Counted from the first letter of the stretch, positions 1-12,150 are shown. The stretch is DNA of 64,000 nt from Anthopleura xanthogrammica (GCA_964019055.1 OZ025219.1:8276388-8340387), one strand, 5' to 3'. Numbers and translations: made by a program. Notes: generated by a model from the sequence alone, not told the origin.

Positions 1-1400
1 TATTTCCAGCTTCTTTTTGCTGCGACTAACGCATCTATATTTATTTTCATTGCGATAAAGATAGGGTTCATATGACAACGTAAAACTCTTCATATTAACC
101 ACTGAAGATTGTCATGTAAAAGAAGTAGAAGTGTAGTTTTTTGCTCACCTCTTTTTTACCAGTTTTCATCTCTTTGGTGCAGCTTTGTCTTGAGAAAGTA
201 CGGAAATCTCCAAAATTTGAAGTTGAATGAATGACATCCAAGGTAAATTCACCAAACCTGATATTGTTTTGGATTATCTGTAGTTATCTTTCGTTTTTTA
301 AGTAAAATTAACCAACAAACTGTAAAAATTTCGAACTTTGTCAAAGAATTTTTCAACAACAAAACTAGCCCTGTGGGGTGGTTGGTGGTGGGTCGTGTAC
401 ACGTGACAAAATGCCTAAGCGGGAGAGTAGTGAAGTCGAAATTGGTTCTCGCCCCAGTCCCGCTGCCTTAACGAATCGTACAGAAGATAGTCAGGAAATC
501 TGCAGCAAACGAAAAATTTTCTGCACGTTAATTTCGTTCCGAGAAATCGGTGAGGAAGATCAAAACGACTTTTAAAAAAATGAATCCCCCATCCTAGGGA
601 ACATTTTGGTCAAGTTTTTTCGGGAGTTTGTGGTTTAAAAGAAGGTGAAATCGTGGTTTAAAGTGTGTTGTGTTGTCCAAGATGGCGACTTGACTTTCCT
701 CCCTTTTTAACTTATATTGACATAAATCCACACGTAGGATATCTGGTGCATTTTTTACGGATATTTTTGCTCGTTCGTATTATAGAGGACATTATCTTGA
801 CCTGGAATTTAAAAAATTAATTAAACGCGATTTTTTTCCGATTTTATTTTCACCTTTTACTTTTATCTAAATTGGGCTCCCTGTGGTCAAACACAAGCTT
901 TTTGCACTGGGCATAATCAAAGCGTGGATTTTTGCATGCTAGCAGCTCTCTCAGGGAGTATAGTTTTGAGTGAGGAGGGGGGAGCCTAATCTGGGGGGGG
1001 GGGGGGGGGGGTACGGGGGAATACGCCACCAATGCGATTTCCAGTGAGTTTGAGTCCGGCATATCAAAGCTTTAGGCAACTCATAACAGAAAATCATTTT
1101 TGGCTAAAAACAACGTGTGTGTGTGTGTCCGCGATGCCTGTCTCTACACACAAGAACTGCCTATTGCTCTGCGTTGCACAGCACACACAAAAAAAGAGAT
1201 TTACGCAATTTTATTCTAAGCATAAAGCTGCTTAAAGTTGTTTTAAGAACTTTATGCCGCTCAGAAAGCTGCTTAATGTTCAACTTTACGAAACGTCGCG
1301 TAAAGCTGATGTAAATTTGCATTTAAATTTCATAATTAATTAAACTTTAAAGTTAAAACAAAAATTTCAATGTAGGCTTTACGTGGCCTTTAAGATGTGT
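1..1400. other. Intergenic region, no gene recognised
   Basis: I see no gene I can name here. A short open frame at 378-575 (with an inner ATG at 412) has no family signature and no convincing splice context. Positions 677-687 read CCAAGATGGCG, the same promoter-type motif found at the start codons of three genes further on, but the ATG inside it meets a stop two codons later. A long G run lies at about 992-1011, and a short GT run at about 1114-1129. The rest is AT-rich sequence. Confidence 0.5.
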
Positions 1401-1419
1401 TATCTATTTGCTTTTTAGT

Positions 1420-2975
1420 TATGTTTAGACTGAATTCCACAAGGCAGTTCCTTAGGACCTATACTATTTCTTTTATACATTAATGACATATCAAATTGCT
1501 CAAATAAACTGTCCCTTAGACTCTTCGCAGACGATACAAATATATTTGCTTCTTCTACCAGTATTATTGAATTAGAATCCTTAGTAAATGAAGAGTTAAT
1601 CAAAGTCAAAAAATGGTGTAACCAAAACAAACTATCGATTAATCTAAAAAAAAACTAACTTTATGATCATCAAGTCTCCTTGGAAAAAACTTACATACTC
1701 TCCAGATATAAAAATATATAATGATGATGGAACTTTTACCTCATTGGAAAAAAAGGACCATATAAAATACCTAGGTGTAATGATTGATGATACAATATCT
1801 TGGAAAATATCATATCTCTTTCATTTGCTCACGAGTTTCAAGGGGTATTGGTATTTTCTATAAGCTGAGACACTACATCTCACTAAAACAACTGAAGCAG
1901 TTATATTACAATCTGATTTATCCATATATATCCTATGCCATAGCTGCCTGGGGAAGTACCTACAAAACTCATTTAAAAAAGCTACAAACAAAACAAAATC
2001 ATATTGCTAGAGTCATGTTTTTTACTACTCTATATGGTAAAAATACTCTTAGTGCACTACCATCCCGGGGGGGGGGGGGTACTCCCTATAATAGACTATA
2101 CGGGGATGCTCCGCCCGAAAGGGGTACGTTTTTCAGGCCGCAGGTATAGAAAAGGGGTGGGAATTTGTGAATTTTGGTATAAAAAGGGGTAGTTTTTCTT
2201 CAAAAGTATATGAAAGGGGTACCTTTTCAGGCAAAAAAGTATATAAAAGGGGTAACTTTTTGCTTAAATTTGGTATATCAAAGGGTAAGGGGTCGAGAGT
2301 CCGGGCGGAGCATCCCCGTATGAAATGACCCGAAAACATCATTGCATTTCATTAGAGAGGTTTTCACAAACCCGTGAAATATTTTCTTTTGTTTTCTATT
2401 GTTTGAATCGGACAATTACTGCACTCTAATAAGTAAACTTTAACAATGGCCCGAGTCGTAGCAGAGAGGGGAAAATTCCATGCCGTTCATGTTTGAATAT
2501 AATTGAACATAGAAAATTCAATTTTTGCCCATTCTGTGGCAATATTTTGCATCCAAATTATCGTCGATTGTAGAGTTAATGTTTTATGTCGAAACAATAA
2601 AGTATGCCTCTATTAAATAAAGTATTATCTTTCTATTGTCTTGAGTATTTGATTTCCCTTGTGTATTGTTACTAAAGCTGTTCCAGTTGAGTGATAGTGA
2701 CTTATAGTCACTAAATAAAAACTATTAGGTAGTAACTATTTAGATTTTATTTCATGGACATAGTGTAAGCACTCTGTCTAACTAGAAAACCTAACGGTTA
2801 ATTTAGATACTAAACATTTTGAAAAACATAATTATATTTCTGCTTAAAAAAAAACAAAAACAAAATTAGTACTGGGAAAAATATATATAAGCAAAATATG
2901 CAAACATGTAAATATATAAATATATATATAAACTTGCTAATTAGAAATGTGAATAAAAAGTATTGTATTGTATTG
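1420..2975 (+). mobile_element. Decayed non-LTR retrotransposon (LINE), 3' half
   Basis: The plus strand carries the end of a reverse transcriptase of the CR1/jockey type. At 1432-1491 it reads the motif IPQGSSLGPILFLLYINDI, and at 1522-1545 the catalytic LFADDTNIF. A stop near 1653 and a frameshift follow, then the frame resumes at 1663 with the typical KYLGVMID segment and again near 1800 with a block ending in a YAIAAWG-like motif. The element is therefore a pseudogene. It is interrupted near 2060 by a foldback element. The 3' end is probably the short TATTGTATTG repeat near 2960-2975, as such LINEs often end in simple repeats. The 5' part is missing or unrecognisable. Confidence 0.75.
2061..2325. 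mobile_element. MITE-like foldback element inserted in the LINE
   Basis: The 19-base arm TACGGGGATGCTCCGCCCG at 2099-2117 is repeated perfectly in inverted orientation at 2302-2320. Between the arms are four or five degenerate tandem units built around TATAAAAGGGGTA. A run of G lies just upstream at 2066-2079. The element splits the reverse transcriptase frame of the surrounding LINE, so it is the younger insertion. No transposase frame is present, so it would be non-autonomous. The target duplication is not clear. Confidence 0.65.
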
Positions 2976-2979
2976 TTCA

Positions 2980-5112
2980 GTACTGAGGATTAGAGGATTT
3001 GAGGATTAGAAAAATTAATTTGAATGATAAAACAATTATTGAACTCGGTTATCGCAAATTATCGATATTTGTTAGTGTCTTGCAAGCAATTATTTGCCTC
3101 TGCCGTATTAATTCTCAGACCCACCATCATACTCCACTGACGTAAGTAGCCGAAGTTTTGCTATTATTTTGGGTTCAAAACTTTTGCAATATAAATCTAT
3201 TTGTTACTGACCTACAAATTGCCTTTTCTACGATGTTTTTTCTTGTCCCATGGTTTTTCAAAGGTGATTTACTCACCTTATATACCTTTTGCGATATCAA
3301 GGAATTTGCAATTTTCCGGTATTTTAACGAGCTCGTTTTAGATCAAAACTTGAAGTGCCCACAAATATTTTTCATGTTCTCAGTATTACTACCTCTGTAC
3401 TTTATTTACTTGGAGAATTAAGTTTATCCTGTGAATCCTACTAGGGGATATTTGTTCTTTGAAAATATGTTAATTTCACGATTTGGCGAGTCTGTGAAAC
3501 CACCCTCTCTTTAAAAAAATATTTATCTTTTGCAAAGTACACGTTAATGGTAAAAGATACCTATTTTAAACTGTGAAAGATGGCTAATGATAGGAACAAA
3601 AACGTTTTAAAATATCTCTAGGGGTAGGATAACGATAGCTGTTCAAAGTTTGCTAATTTTGGAACATTTTCTAGGCTAAAAATTGGCCCTAGGGGGTCCA
3701 AAGTCCAACCAGCTGTCACGTGACCGCATTAAGTTTACAAGACTAAATAATGTCCATGTGTTTACTTGTATGTGACTACCTTTCATCCCACAAAGTTTCA
3801 GGTTGGGTTGCTTTTGGTCATTTCCAAATATACTCGAAGCTTACGTGGACTGGCTCTTAAGTGTTTGTGTTAAGTGAATGTTGTGGGCCGAATTTTTTTT
3901 ACTGTTACTAATAATGTAGGCAAAGGGCCAAAAAAAAAAGTTATGAGGGTTAAATGTTAATGTTATGGGCCCGAAGTTGTTGTTTTTTGTTTTTTTTTAC
4001 TTTTTAATGTCAAGTACGAAGGCCAAAAAATCAAAAATCAAAGTTAACTGTTATGCAGACCTCCCAAACTATACCCTCTTTGAATGAAAACCGAGTGATT
4101 TTCAACGTTTGCCAAAACTATTAATTAAAACGTGACTGGTGAAATGGGGAGGAAGAATAAGACTTCCATCTGACCTTGAAATATATGTTTTTTTTATTAT
4201 GGCAAAACAATTTTGAATATTGATATAAGAAGACTAAGAATTGCTCATAAATGAGTAAAAACCACAGCGCCAAAACTTGTTTACAGACTCTATATTTGTT
4301 ATCATTCGGCACTCCGTGATCAATTAATGGTCTGAATCAAGACTCGCATAGAACCAATTATAACTCGACTCTGACTAGATACGATGTAGGCCGGCTTTGC
4401 TAACGAACGAGAGAATTCCTCATCAAGGAAAGGAAATAATAATAACCTCTGAAAACCAAGGTTAAAATTTTAATTCTTCGTCAAGTTTACGATTTTTTTC
4501 TTTTATAAATTGCAAAGTTAACCAAAAAGAATGCAACTGATGTTCGGAGTAGCTGAATTTTAGTTCATAGTGTTAGTACGGACGTTAGTACGTTGTTAGT
4601 ATTCGATGTTGCAAAATAAGACTCTATGGCCTTATCATTGTAAATTTTAAGTGCTCATTTTCTTCCGTTATTTGATTGAAGAGCTTAAGAATTAACTTTA
4701 TGACCAAAATACCAAGTAGAACTGGAGTCTCAGTGCTGGTAGCTATGACAACAATGGTGGGGAAAAAATATGAAAGAAGAAAGTCCAGAGAAAGGCCTGG
4801 AGCAAATCCACACTTCTCCTTTGTTCTATTTTTCTCTTTTTTCTCTAATCACTAAGTCGAAATCCCTTAAAAAAAAAGCCATTTATTAATCTCCAAACAA
4901 AACGAAAAACGAACAAACAAAAAACAAAAAACCAAGCTATTGCTAAATGCGTATGCAGAAATATGGAAAGTTCCAAGACGGGATTTTGGTCTGAGACTGG
5001 GTATATATACGATTACCATGATATTGTCTTATCATTCTCGGCTATGTAAGTTAGGGGAACTAGTTTTTTCAAGTCTTGGATAGGGTATCCAATTTTTAAA
5101 TTTTTGTCGAAG
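2980..5112. other. Intergenic, AT-rich, no gene recognised
   Basis: There is no recognisable coding exon. The open frames at 3158-3421 (plus) and 4121-4312 (minus) are AT-rich, composition-driven and lack family motifs. About 3870-4070 holds a loose duplication of a segment around GGGCC and AAGGCCAAAAAA. Poly-A and poly-T tracts are frequent. Confidence 0.5.
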
Positions 5113-5335
5113 CTACAGTAAAAACCCGCGTATAAGAACCTGAATTTTTTAAAGTTAGCCTAAAAAGGTTCTTAGATAATTGGTGATTAAATATTGGGAA
5201 AATAGGTTATTTATAAAGGGTTTTTTATTTTCTTAAGAAACAAAGGGTTTCTGGTAGAATATTGGCGTGGTTTATTGTTGGTATAATATGTAGTTCTTTT
5301 AGTTCTTTGAGGGTTTTTACTGTAGTTCTTTTCGC
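5113..5335. repeat. Foldback repeat, arms CTACAGTAAAAACCC
   Basis: CTACAGTAAAAACCC at 5113-5127 is inverted as GGGTTTTTACTGTAG at 5321-5335, giving a 223-base foldback element without coding capacity. It looks like a non-autonomous DNA transposon (MITE). The family name is not known to me. Confidence 0.65.
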
Positions 5336-5864
5336 CGTAACTTTCGACTGTGCGGGCGTATTCAGGTTATATAATTTCTCTTGGAATAAAGCGGCAGATC
5401 TAGATCTATATGGGCATTAATAGCGAGTCACGGGAGGGGAGTTCGGACGCGAATATTGTTTATATATTGCTTATAAAATGTTTAGAAGTATAATTCTACT
5501 AAAATTTGACTTAAGTTTCTATAAAGAAAAAAGTGAGTTGGACCGCGAGAAAATCCATTTTTTTAATGATCGACGATTCGGTATGCGATTGTGTAACTGA
5601 CGTACAATGGCCTGCTCAATTCTCCTAGACGACTGATTTTTCCTTTTATGATAAATATTAATATCATTAAATATATATTCATGATTGTTAATTGGCAATA
5701 AGCGTGGGATTATTATTATTGGTTATATATTTCCAATAGGTTGTGTTTTATATCATTCAGTGTATCACAGCTTCGCACCTGCCAGTAGTTTGGTTGCTAA
5801 TTCCTTTGGGGTAAGTACTTCTAGATCCTTTAGAAATCTTTTTTACTCGATTGGACGGTATTCC

Positions 5865-6157
5865 AGGGCCGTAGCCAGACTGAAATGTTTACCGAGGCAT
5901 TTGACTGCTGTAGGTGGGAGCAACTAGGGGGTTCCCCGAAAAATTTTGAAATTCAGACCCTCGGAAATGGGATTTCCAGCGTCTTGAGAGGCATTTGCGA
6001 CATATTCATTGTATTAAAGTTATGTCAATTTTGCACATTCTGGCAAAGAAAAAGAAGAGAATTTGTTTTCATTCTTTAAGATTTAAAGAAAACTAAACAA
6101 ATAATAATATCTGAAATTTTACAAATGCCTCGCTTGCCTCATCGTAGCTACGGCCCT
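5865..6157. repeat. Foldback repeat, arms AGGGCCGTAGC
   Basis: AGGGCCGTAGC at 5865-5875 is inverted at 6147-6157, and an inner pair CGAGGCATTTG/CAAATGCCTCG (about 5893 and 6122-6132) is nested inside. An internal block around CCCTCGGAAAT is also present at about 57780-57875, so this is a dispersed family. The small open frames inside it are not genes. Confidence 0.6.
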
Positions 6158-6240
6158 GTATTCCTTTATAATACCCTCCTAATTTGAACAGTACGTAGCA
6201 AGCTTGGATTTTTCACTTCCAGGATATCCGAAAAATAACT

Positions 6241-6376
6241 ATGTTCTTCAAAACCATATTATTGGTCGTGGTTGCTGCGTTCCTGCTCACCGAGATACAG
6301 GGCGAAAGGAGAAACATTAAGGTACATCCGTTCAAATGCAAACTTATGTTACGTTATTCAATATATAATTATAATG

Positions 6377-6415
<39 letters not shown>

Positions 6416-9067
6416 TATTTCTTAAAAAAGCGCATGACAAACAAGAGTCTCGATGCTCTTTACAATATAGAAAAATAGATAAAACTATAAATAGATAAGT
6501 TAAATAAGTTTAATAAGTGAATATGAATTCCTGCTAAAATTTAGCGAAGAGATGTTGAGTAGATCAGGTTTTGATGTGCAGTGCTGTAAATGGTGCTTCA
6601 TATACCGTTAGATCTCAACATTTGCTTTTCAACTAATTCCTTACTCAGTTTGCGCGCTCCTGCACGATAAATGTAATACGAATCCCAGGCTTAGGCGAAG
6701 AGAAAGAAAGTTTACTGGCTAGAAAGGTAATTAATTCCAATTAATAGCGTCGAAAGAGAAAAAATACATTTGTTTATAAGTCTTTTTCTTTTTATGTATA
6801 GCCCGCCACGTATGTACTGTTTTTATTTTGACCAAAAATGATATTAAAGATTTTTTTCTTTTTGTCTCTTTTTAGGCGGATGAAAGCACGAAAGCAGTAA
6901 GGCCAGCAGGTAAGAAAAGCAACACACAAAACGATCGTCCTTGTTATATGCCCCTCGTTTTACAATTAAGGATAGCCCTTAATAGCCAGTGGCTAACAAA
7001 CCCGTGGCTCTTTTCGATAATCAAATTGAAATTTAGAAGATGATTTTTTGCTGAGGTAGGAAAACCGGAGAATCTGGAGAAAAACCCTCGAAGCACAGGA
7101 GAGAACCATCAAGCAACTCAAAAAAGTGAATTGAAGAAAACAATTTCATTCGCTTGAAATTACAGTTAGGACACTCGAACCGTGAACACTTTTTTTTTCA
7201 TACTTTTTTTTCTTCTTTATCTCTTGTGTGAATCGATTGGAAATTTTATTTATTTTGAACAATAAGATTATTTGAGTTCAGTGCTTCATTTTCAGAAGAT
7301 TTGAAGCAGTAGAAAGTTCATAAAATATAAAATATAAAAATATCAAGTGTTTGGTTCGAGTGTCCTCACTGTAAAGGCCAAATTTGCGTCATTCCTAACG
7401 CTTTTATTATATTTTGAGGAACGCCTGTGCACTAGTCAATCTACTCATACTCGCTCCAACTCAGCTATCTAAAATCAGGAATTTTTCAATGAAAATGAAA
7501 TTTAGAAAGCTTACAAAAGACTCCTTATTATTAAAACTGAACATACGAAATTAAAAAAAAAAAAAAAATCAGAAAGAATTCGCTGCCTTTGCTCACGAAG
7601 TTGCCGGAGGCTATATGAGCATCAAACGATGCCGGGTCTGATGATGATTATATGGCATGCACTCCGTCCGCCACGTGTCTTGCATCTACTAACACTTCTC
7701 AACTTGCACTTCTCCATGTTCTCTCGTGTATTCTGCCAATCCTTTGTAACTGCACACAGCATTGCACACAGCACCGGCGCGCGCGTTTTCTATTTCTTCA
7801 CTAGTACGTTTAGAAGAAATAAGATAGGTGTGCATGTGTAATGTAGAAGGGACATTCGAGCAAGGGGCGAGTCAGTAGTAGCCGCCTACGCAGACGCTCG
7901 TCTGCGAAGGAGGCTAAGCCAGTAGTGATGTTAATTTTTTTTGTATTTTATTTAAAACTACAGTTATGAAAAGAAACCTTGTGCAGTTCGGTGTAATGGT
8001 GTACTGCATGACTGGAAGGTTCGCCTTGGACTACAACAACTACGGAAGCTATTGCGGAATAGGAGGCTCTGGGACCCCTGTGGATGACGTTGATAGGTAT
8101 CTTAGCAACGCTCACAAATTCCCGGCCAATTTCAGAAATATTTTCAAGAAAAACCTTTAAATTTTACGAATACCCTGAAACAAACTTTGGGCTGATCAAA
8201 GTCAGGGCACGGCTAACTCACAGATCGAATTACATGGAATTTAACATGATAGGTTTTGTGGAGAGAGGAAAACCGGAAAACCCGGAGGAAAAACCCTCGA
8301 ATCAAGGGAGAAACCCAACAAACTCTAAGTCGATTTATAGTATAATAAGGTGGAAGTGTGAATTTAAGGAAGGGTCGATCAGTCTCTAAAAAAATGTATA
8401 TATTATATAATATACGACTTATAAATAGCAGCTAAATCGTGTTTAAAAACTAGGCGGTTATACCGCTGCATTTCTTAGGTTAGACCCTTATGGAAAAAAG
8501 CCAAAATGCCATACAAAAAGCGGTGCCAAGTGCGTCTGTAGTTGTCTGGTCACAGCGGAAACAGTGTGATTGTCTTTCTTTGACGTCTGCAGGTGCTGTA
8601 AAGTCCATGATGACTGCTATGGTCGATACGAAAACTGCTCTCCATATTACATCTCGTACTATGTGTACAGGACTGGATGGCATCCAACCTGCTCGTTAAC
8701 CTGCGGTAAGCTTAGTTAACAGTTCAAGTTAAGCTACTGTTTCATGTATGAATAAGAGACAGACAGACAGACAGACCGAATAGACCGGCAGACAAACTCG
8801 TATTCTTATACTTGCCACTGATTTTAGTTCGCTAACGGAGAAATACTGAATTTCGGAAAGACATCCTACCACAGACAACGTGTGTAGGACTTGATAAGAT
8901 ATCAAAATTGAAGGGAAAAAAATGGTTTCTTTTCTTTTCTTAAAGGTGACACTGACCCATGCAAGAAAGCCGTATGCACCTGTGATAAGGAGGCAGCAGA
9001 GTGCTTCGCCAAGCACAAGTACAACTCCAATAATAATAACAGTTGGTTTCTATGGTTTCGGAAGTAA
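6241..9067 (+). CDS. Secreted phospholipase A2, group I-like, 5 exons, 160 residues
   Basis: Exons: 6241-6321, 6876-6909, 7964-8096, 8593-8705, 8946-9067. The product starts with a clear signal peptide (about residues 1-21), then a short segment ending in KR just before the mature domain, so a propeptide is likely. Exon 3 holds the calcium loop (YCGIGGSG) and exon 4 the catalytic CCKVHDDCY with the His-Asp pair. Such enzymes release fatty acid from the sn-2 position of phospholipids, using calcium. The usual first Cys of YGCYCG is Ser here, and the usual C-terminal partner Cys is also absent. The stop is followed by AATAAA at 9162-9167. Family members serve digestion, defence or venom; the sequence does not decide which. 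Intron 1 holds an (AAT)n tract (about 6376-6412), intron 2 the foldback 7160-7374. Confidence 0.93.
7160..7374. repeat. Foldback repeat in phospholipase intron 2
   Basis: A 22-base arm at 7160-7181 (starting TTACAGTTAGGACAC) pairs with an inverted arm at 7353-7374 with one mismatch. There is no coding capacity. It is probably a MITE inserted in the intron. Confidence 0.6.
8165..8335 (-). repeat. Reverse fragment of the tRNA-derived SINE
   Basis: On the minus strand this carries the SINE body seen elsewhere (reverse of AACCCGGAGGAAAAACCCTC near 8280) and one copy of the tail unit (CTGATCAAAGTCAGGGCA near 8190). It lies in intron 3 of the phospholipase gene. Shorter body fragments occur at about 7040-7130 (minus) and 9440-9510 (plus). 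Confidence 0.5.
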
Positions 9068-9167
9068 CGACTGAAACAGGTTAAACTAGTTTAATTTGAA
9101 AATGTATCGTAAGAATTGTAACTGGTTTTAAAGAGATAAATTTAAGCTTTGTGCTAGAGTAAATAAA

Positions 9168-10289
9168 TTAATGAATTGATTCACTTATCACTGTTAATAT
9201 CCTAAATATATCCTGACTTTATGAATTTTCCTTTTCTCTGCATTCTCGGTGAATAAGAAATTACTAAGATTGCCGAACATTTTCCCGTCGTCCGTCATCA
9301 CTCTTCTCGTGTCCGTCTTCACCGAAGATGTTTCTGGCATAAAAAAAAACGCCGGGTGAGGCGATGAACTACTTCTAATAAATTTCTAAGTGATAAAGCT
9401 ATATATATCATTTGTGAGTTGAGTTAGTTTGATGTTATGTTGTTCTCTCTAGCTCTTGCCACGAGTTTTTCTCCAGGTTCTTTTGTTTTCCTCCCTAGTT
9501 TAAAAATCAATATGTGAGTTGAGTGTTGTATGCATAGAATATATTATGTAGTGGTAGTGTGTGTGAGAGACAGTGGGCCAAATTGGAAACCAGTAATCAT
9601 ATACTGAATTTGTATCCCACAAAATGATTTCCTTAAAGTTATATTAGTCCCTATTAAAATAGATAAAACTAGGACTCCAATAATGCGTCGAATGGCGCTA
9701 TATATTTAAGAGATTGATGATTAATTATGACTGTTGCATGATCATGAAGATGGTGATGATGATGATATATCGATTGTGATCATGATGACTGGGATGATTG
9801 ATGATGATGGGGTCAATTCTTAGCCCTTGGCGCCCTGGGTATCAAATTTAAAAATCTGCAGACCACAGGACTTAATGAAAATGGTTGTTATTTCTCAGAT
9901 CGGATCACGATTCACTTACGATTATCGTTCTGCGTGTTATTATTTGAATACTTAAGTTCATATTCCCTACTGGTTGTAATAAATCACTTTCGCGGCGTTA
10001 ATTTCTATGACATTATATATACCTATAGTAGTAACACCTCCGTAGTAAGGTAATCAAATGAACGCTCAGTGTGTGGTGTAACGATGACTTACGAAATACA
10101 TAGTCTATCAGATCTTGTGAAATATATAAATGAAAGTGTCATCGATCAAACATTCACCCCATGACATAGACTTTGAAAGACGACGAGGATCCAAAAGCAA
10201 GCCTAAAATCGCCATCAGTCAATTGACCAGAAATAAGGATATATCGGACACCAGACTTGCCAAATTAGCGTCCAAAGTTAGCCTCAAAG
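9168..10289. other. Intergenic between the two secreted-protein genes
   Basis: No gene is seen. A GATGAT-type simple repeat lies at about 9745-9810, and a SINE body fragment at about 9440-9510. The frame from 10130 overlaps the start of the next gene in another phase and has no signal peptide or family motif. Confidence 0.5.
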
Positions 10290-11583
10290 ATGAGAAATCT
10301 GGGACTCTTGTTTTTGGGACTGATTTGTGCCGGCTTCGTGATGGATAGCGTGGATTCTTTTCCCTCATCGCAAGCGAACAATCAAGGTAAGGGCCACTGC
10401 GAAAATGTTGGAAATGTTTGATATTAATGATAAACTTTAGCTGAAGAAGCTTTTGTCTACAAATTTAAGCTACTTATTAGCATTTTTTATTCTTTCTGAA
10501 CCTTGAGAAACTTTCCTCACTTCTCATGAGATTTTGGTTTAAAAAAATTTAACACGAAAGGAATAAACCTTATCCTTACGAAATTTCAAAGGCGCATGAA
10601 TCGTAATCTCGAGAATTACGTACTTTACCGAGCGGTTTTTTTTTCCAGATTGGAATTGAAGAAAAAGAGTGTATATATACATATATCTAAAAACGGAAAA
10701 ACTGGTGATATGTATTCCTTAACTGAAGGAAGGGAAAATAAAAGAAAAAGAAAGAAAAGAAAGGAGGGGAAAAAAGCAATAAATTTGCTGACCAAAAAAA
10801 TAACGACGCGAAAGACGCTGTTGTGATAATTAACCAAGAAATCAATTCTTAGTTTTTAGTAATTTTTATTGGTTCTCACCAACGGACTCGTTTACCCAGA
10901 ATTTTTTCATTTCGGCCCATCGACATCTGTTTTTACAGCCGAAAAATCCAAAATTACCATTGCTGCTTGATATTCTTGAGAAGGCTTTTATGTAATCCTA
11001 TAAAACTACTTATTCTTATATTTTTCCCTCTAAAGACAATTCCCACTTCATTAGGAATTTGAACAACAGGTTTGGTGGACCTTTGAGAGATGAACACGAA
11101 GAAAACCTGCAGATATCTTACGAGATGGATGACTGCAAAGCATGCTGTTCACACCCAACGTAAGAAACGCGGCAATATATATTGTAACAGTGGTGGATCT
11201 GGGCTTTTGAAAAGGGATGATTCATTGATCACTATTAAAAACAAATAATTTACCACTTTCGTTCCTTGTACAATGTATCCAACATAAAAGAAGAACTAAA
11301 GTTTAATAGTATCAGTCAATTCAAATTGGAGTAACGCCATTGCAGTGTATCATCCCACCAGCAACTTTTCCCGCAATATTAAGGCACATTTTTCAAGTAG
11401 TTGCAAGTTGTTAAGATCGCATTGTAGCGTAACACGTCACCTTGGAAACCTGCAACGCTAAATTTTCAAGCATTGCGAGACAAGTTGTTGAGAAAATTGC
11501 ACAGTGTAACCCTTAACATTAAATTTTGTTTCTATTTTTTCAGATGTTGGTTCCACAACAATAAGAAATGCAACTGCCTATAA
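10290..11583 (+). CDS. Secreted six-cysteine peptide precursor, 3 exons, 86 residues
   Basis: I do not recognise a family. Exons: 10290-10386, 11036-11159, 11544-11583; donors and acceptors are canonical and phases match. The start at 10290 gives a strong signal peptide (hydrophobic residues about 3-17, cleavage near the SFPSS segment). About 40 charged residues without Cys follow, probably a propeptide, and then a short C-terminal domain with the pattern C-x2-C-C-x4-C-x7-C-x-C, one residue before the stop. AATAAA at 11618-11623 gives a close poly-A signal. It follows the phospholipase gene on the same strand. The architecture (signal, acidic pro-region, small Cys-rich end) is that of defence, venom or signalling peptides. 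Function is unknown. Confidence 0.75.
11355..11515. repeat. Dispersed repeat, GCAACTTG / TTGCGAGAC type
   Basis: The segment is built from short inverted motifs such as TTGCGAGACAAGTTG and GCAACTTTT. Related segments lie at about 22655-23105, 47510-47650 and 58110-58398. It lies in the last intron of the six-cysteine peptide gene. Confidence 0.5.
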
Positions 11584-11919
11584 AAACCTTGAGAAGTCAT
11601 TGAAAACAATATGTGCAAATAAAATATTCAGTTGTTAATGGATGTAGTTCAGAATGGATTTTTCTTTTTCCTCAAATAATTCTGAAGATAACATCTTTCG
11701 AGGAATTTATTTATTTATTTTGTTAATATACAATGTCATGTTTATATGGTATTTGAATGCAGAAAATAGGGGCCTTGTGTCATCTGCTAGAGGTAAAAAT
11801 CTGGAGATATGAAAATAATAAAAAACAGTTAAAAGGGTTCAATTTTTATGTATAAAATATTCAAGATCTTTAGTTTAAATAATTCTCTTACACTCTACTG
11901 CTCTCAGCATGTAAGGGAA

Positions 11920-12150
11920 ACAAGGGTGGCATAGCAGTAGCACCCTCACCTCTGACCTCAAATATGGCATCATATGTGAGTAGAGTTTGTTAGGTCTCTC
12001 CCTTGCAATTGATTCAAGTTGACTTTTTCTCTGTGAGGTATTTAGCCATGCCCTGAATTAGATAAGCCCAGAGGTTGTTTCAGGCTTCCATCTGTGAGTT
12101 ACTGTAGCAGTACCCAGACTTTTATCAGCCTAGAGATTGTTTCAGGGTTC
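11920..12150 (+). repeat. tRNA-derived SINE with tail units
   Basis: The head AGGGTGGCATAGCAGTAGCACCC resembles an A-box region, then comes the shared body (GTGAGTAGAGTTTGTTAGG) and about two degenerate copies of the tail unit containing GCCCAGAGGTTGTTTCAGG. It lies just downstream of the ABT1 stop codon and reaches it. It belongs to the same family as 17868-18010, 23690-23885 and 25030-25500. Confidence 0.6.

Noticed and set aside
378..575. Open frame of 65 codons near the left edge
   Set aside because: It has no family motif, no splice support and unusual composition. It might be a first exon but cannot be supported.
10130..10348. Frame overlapping the start of the six-Cys gene
   Set aside because: It is in another phase, has no signal peptide and does not continue into the later exons; the ATG at 10290 does.
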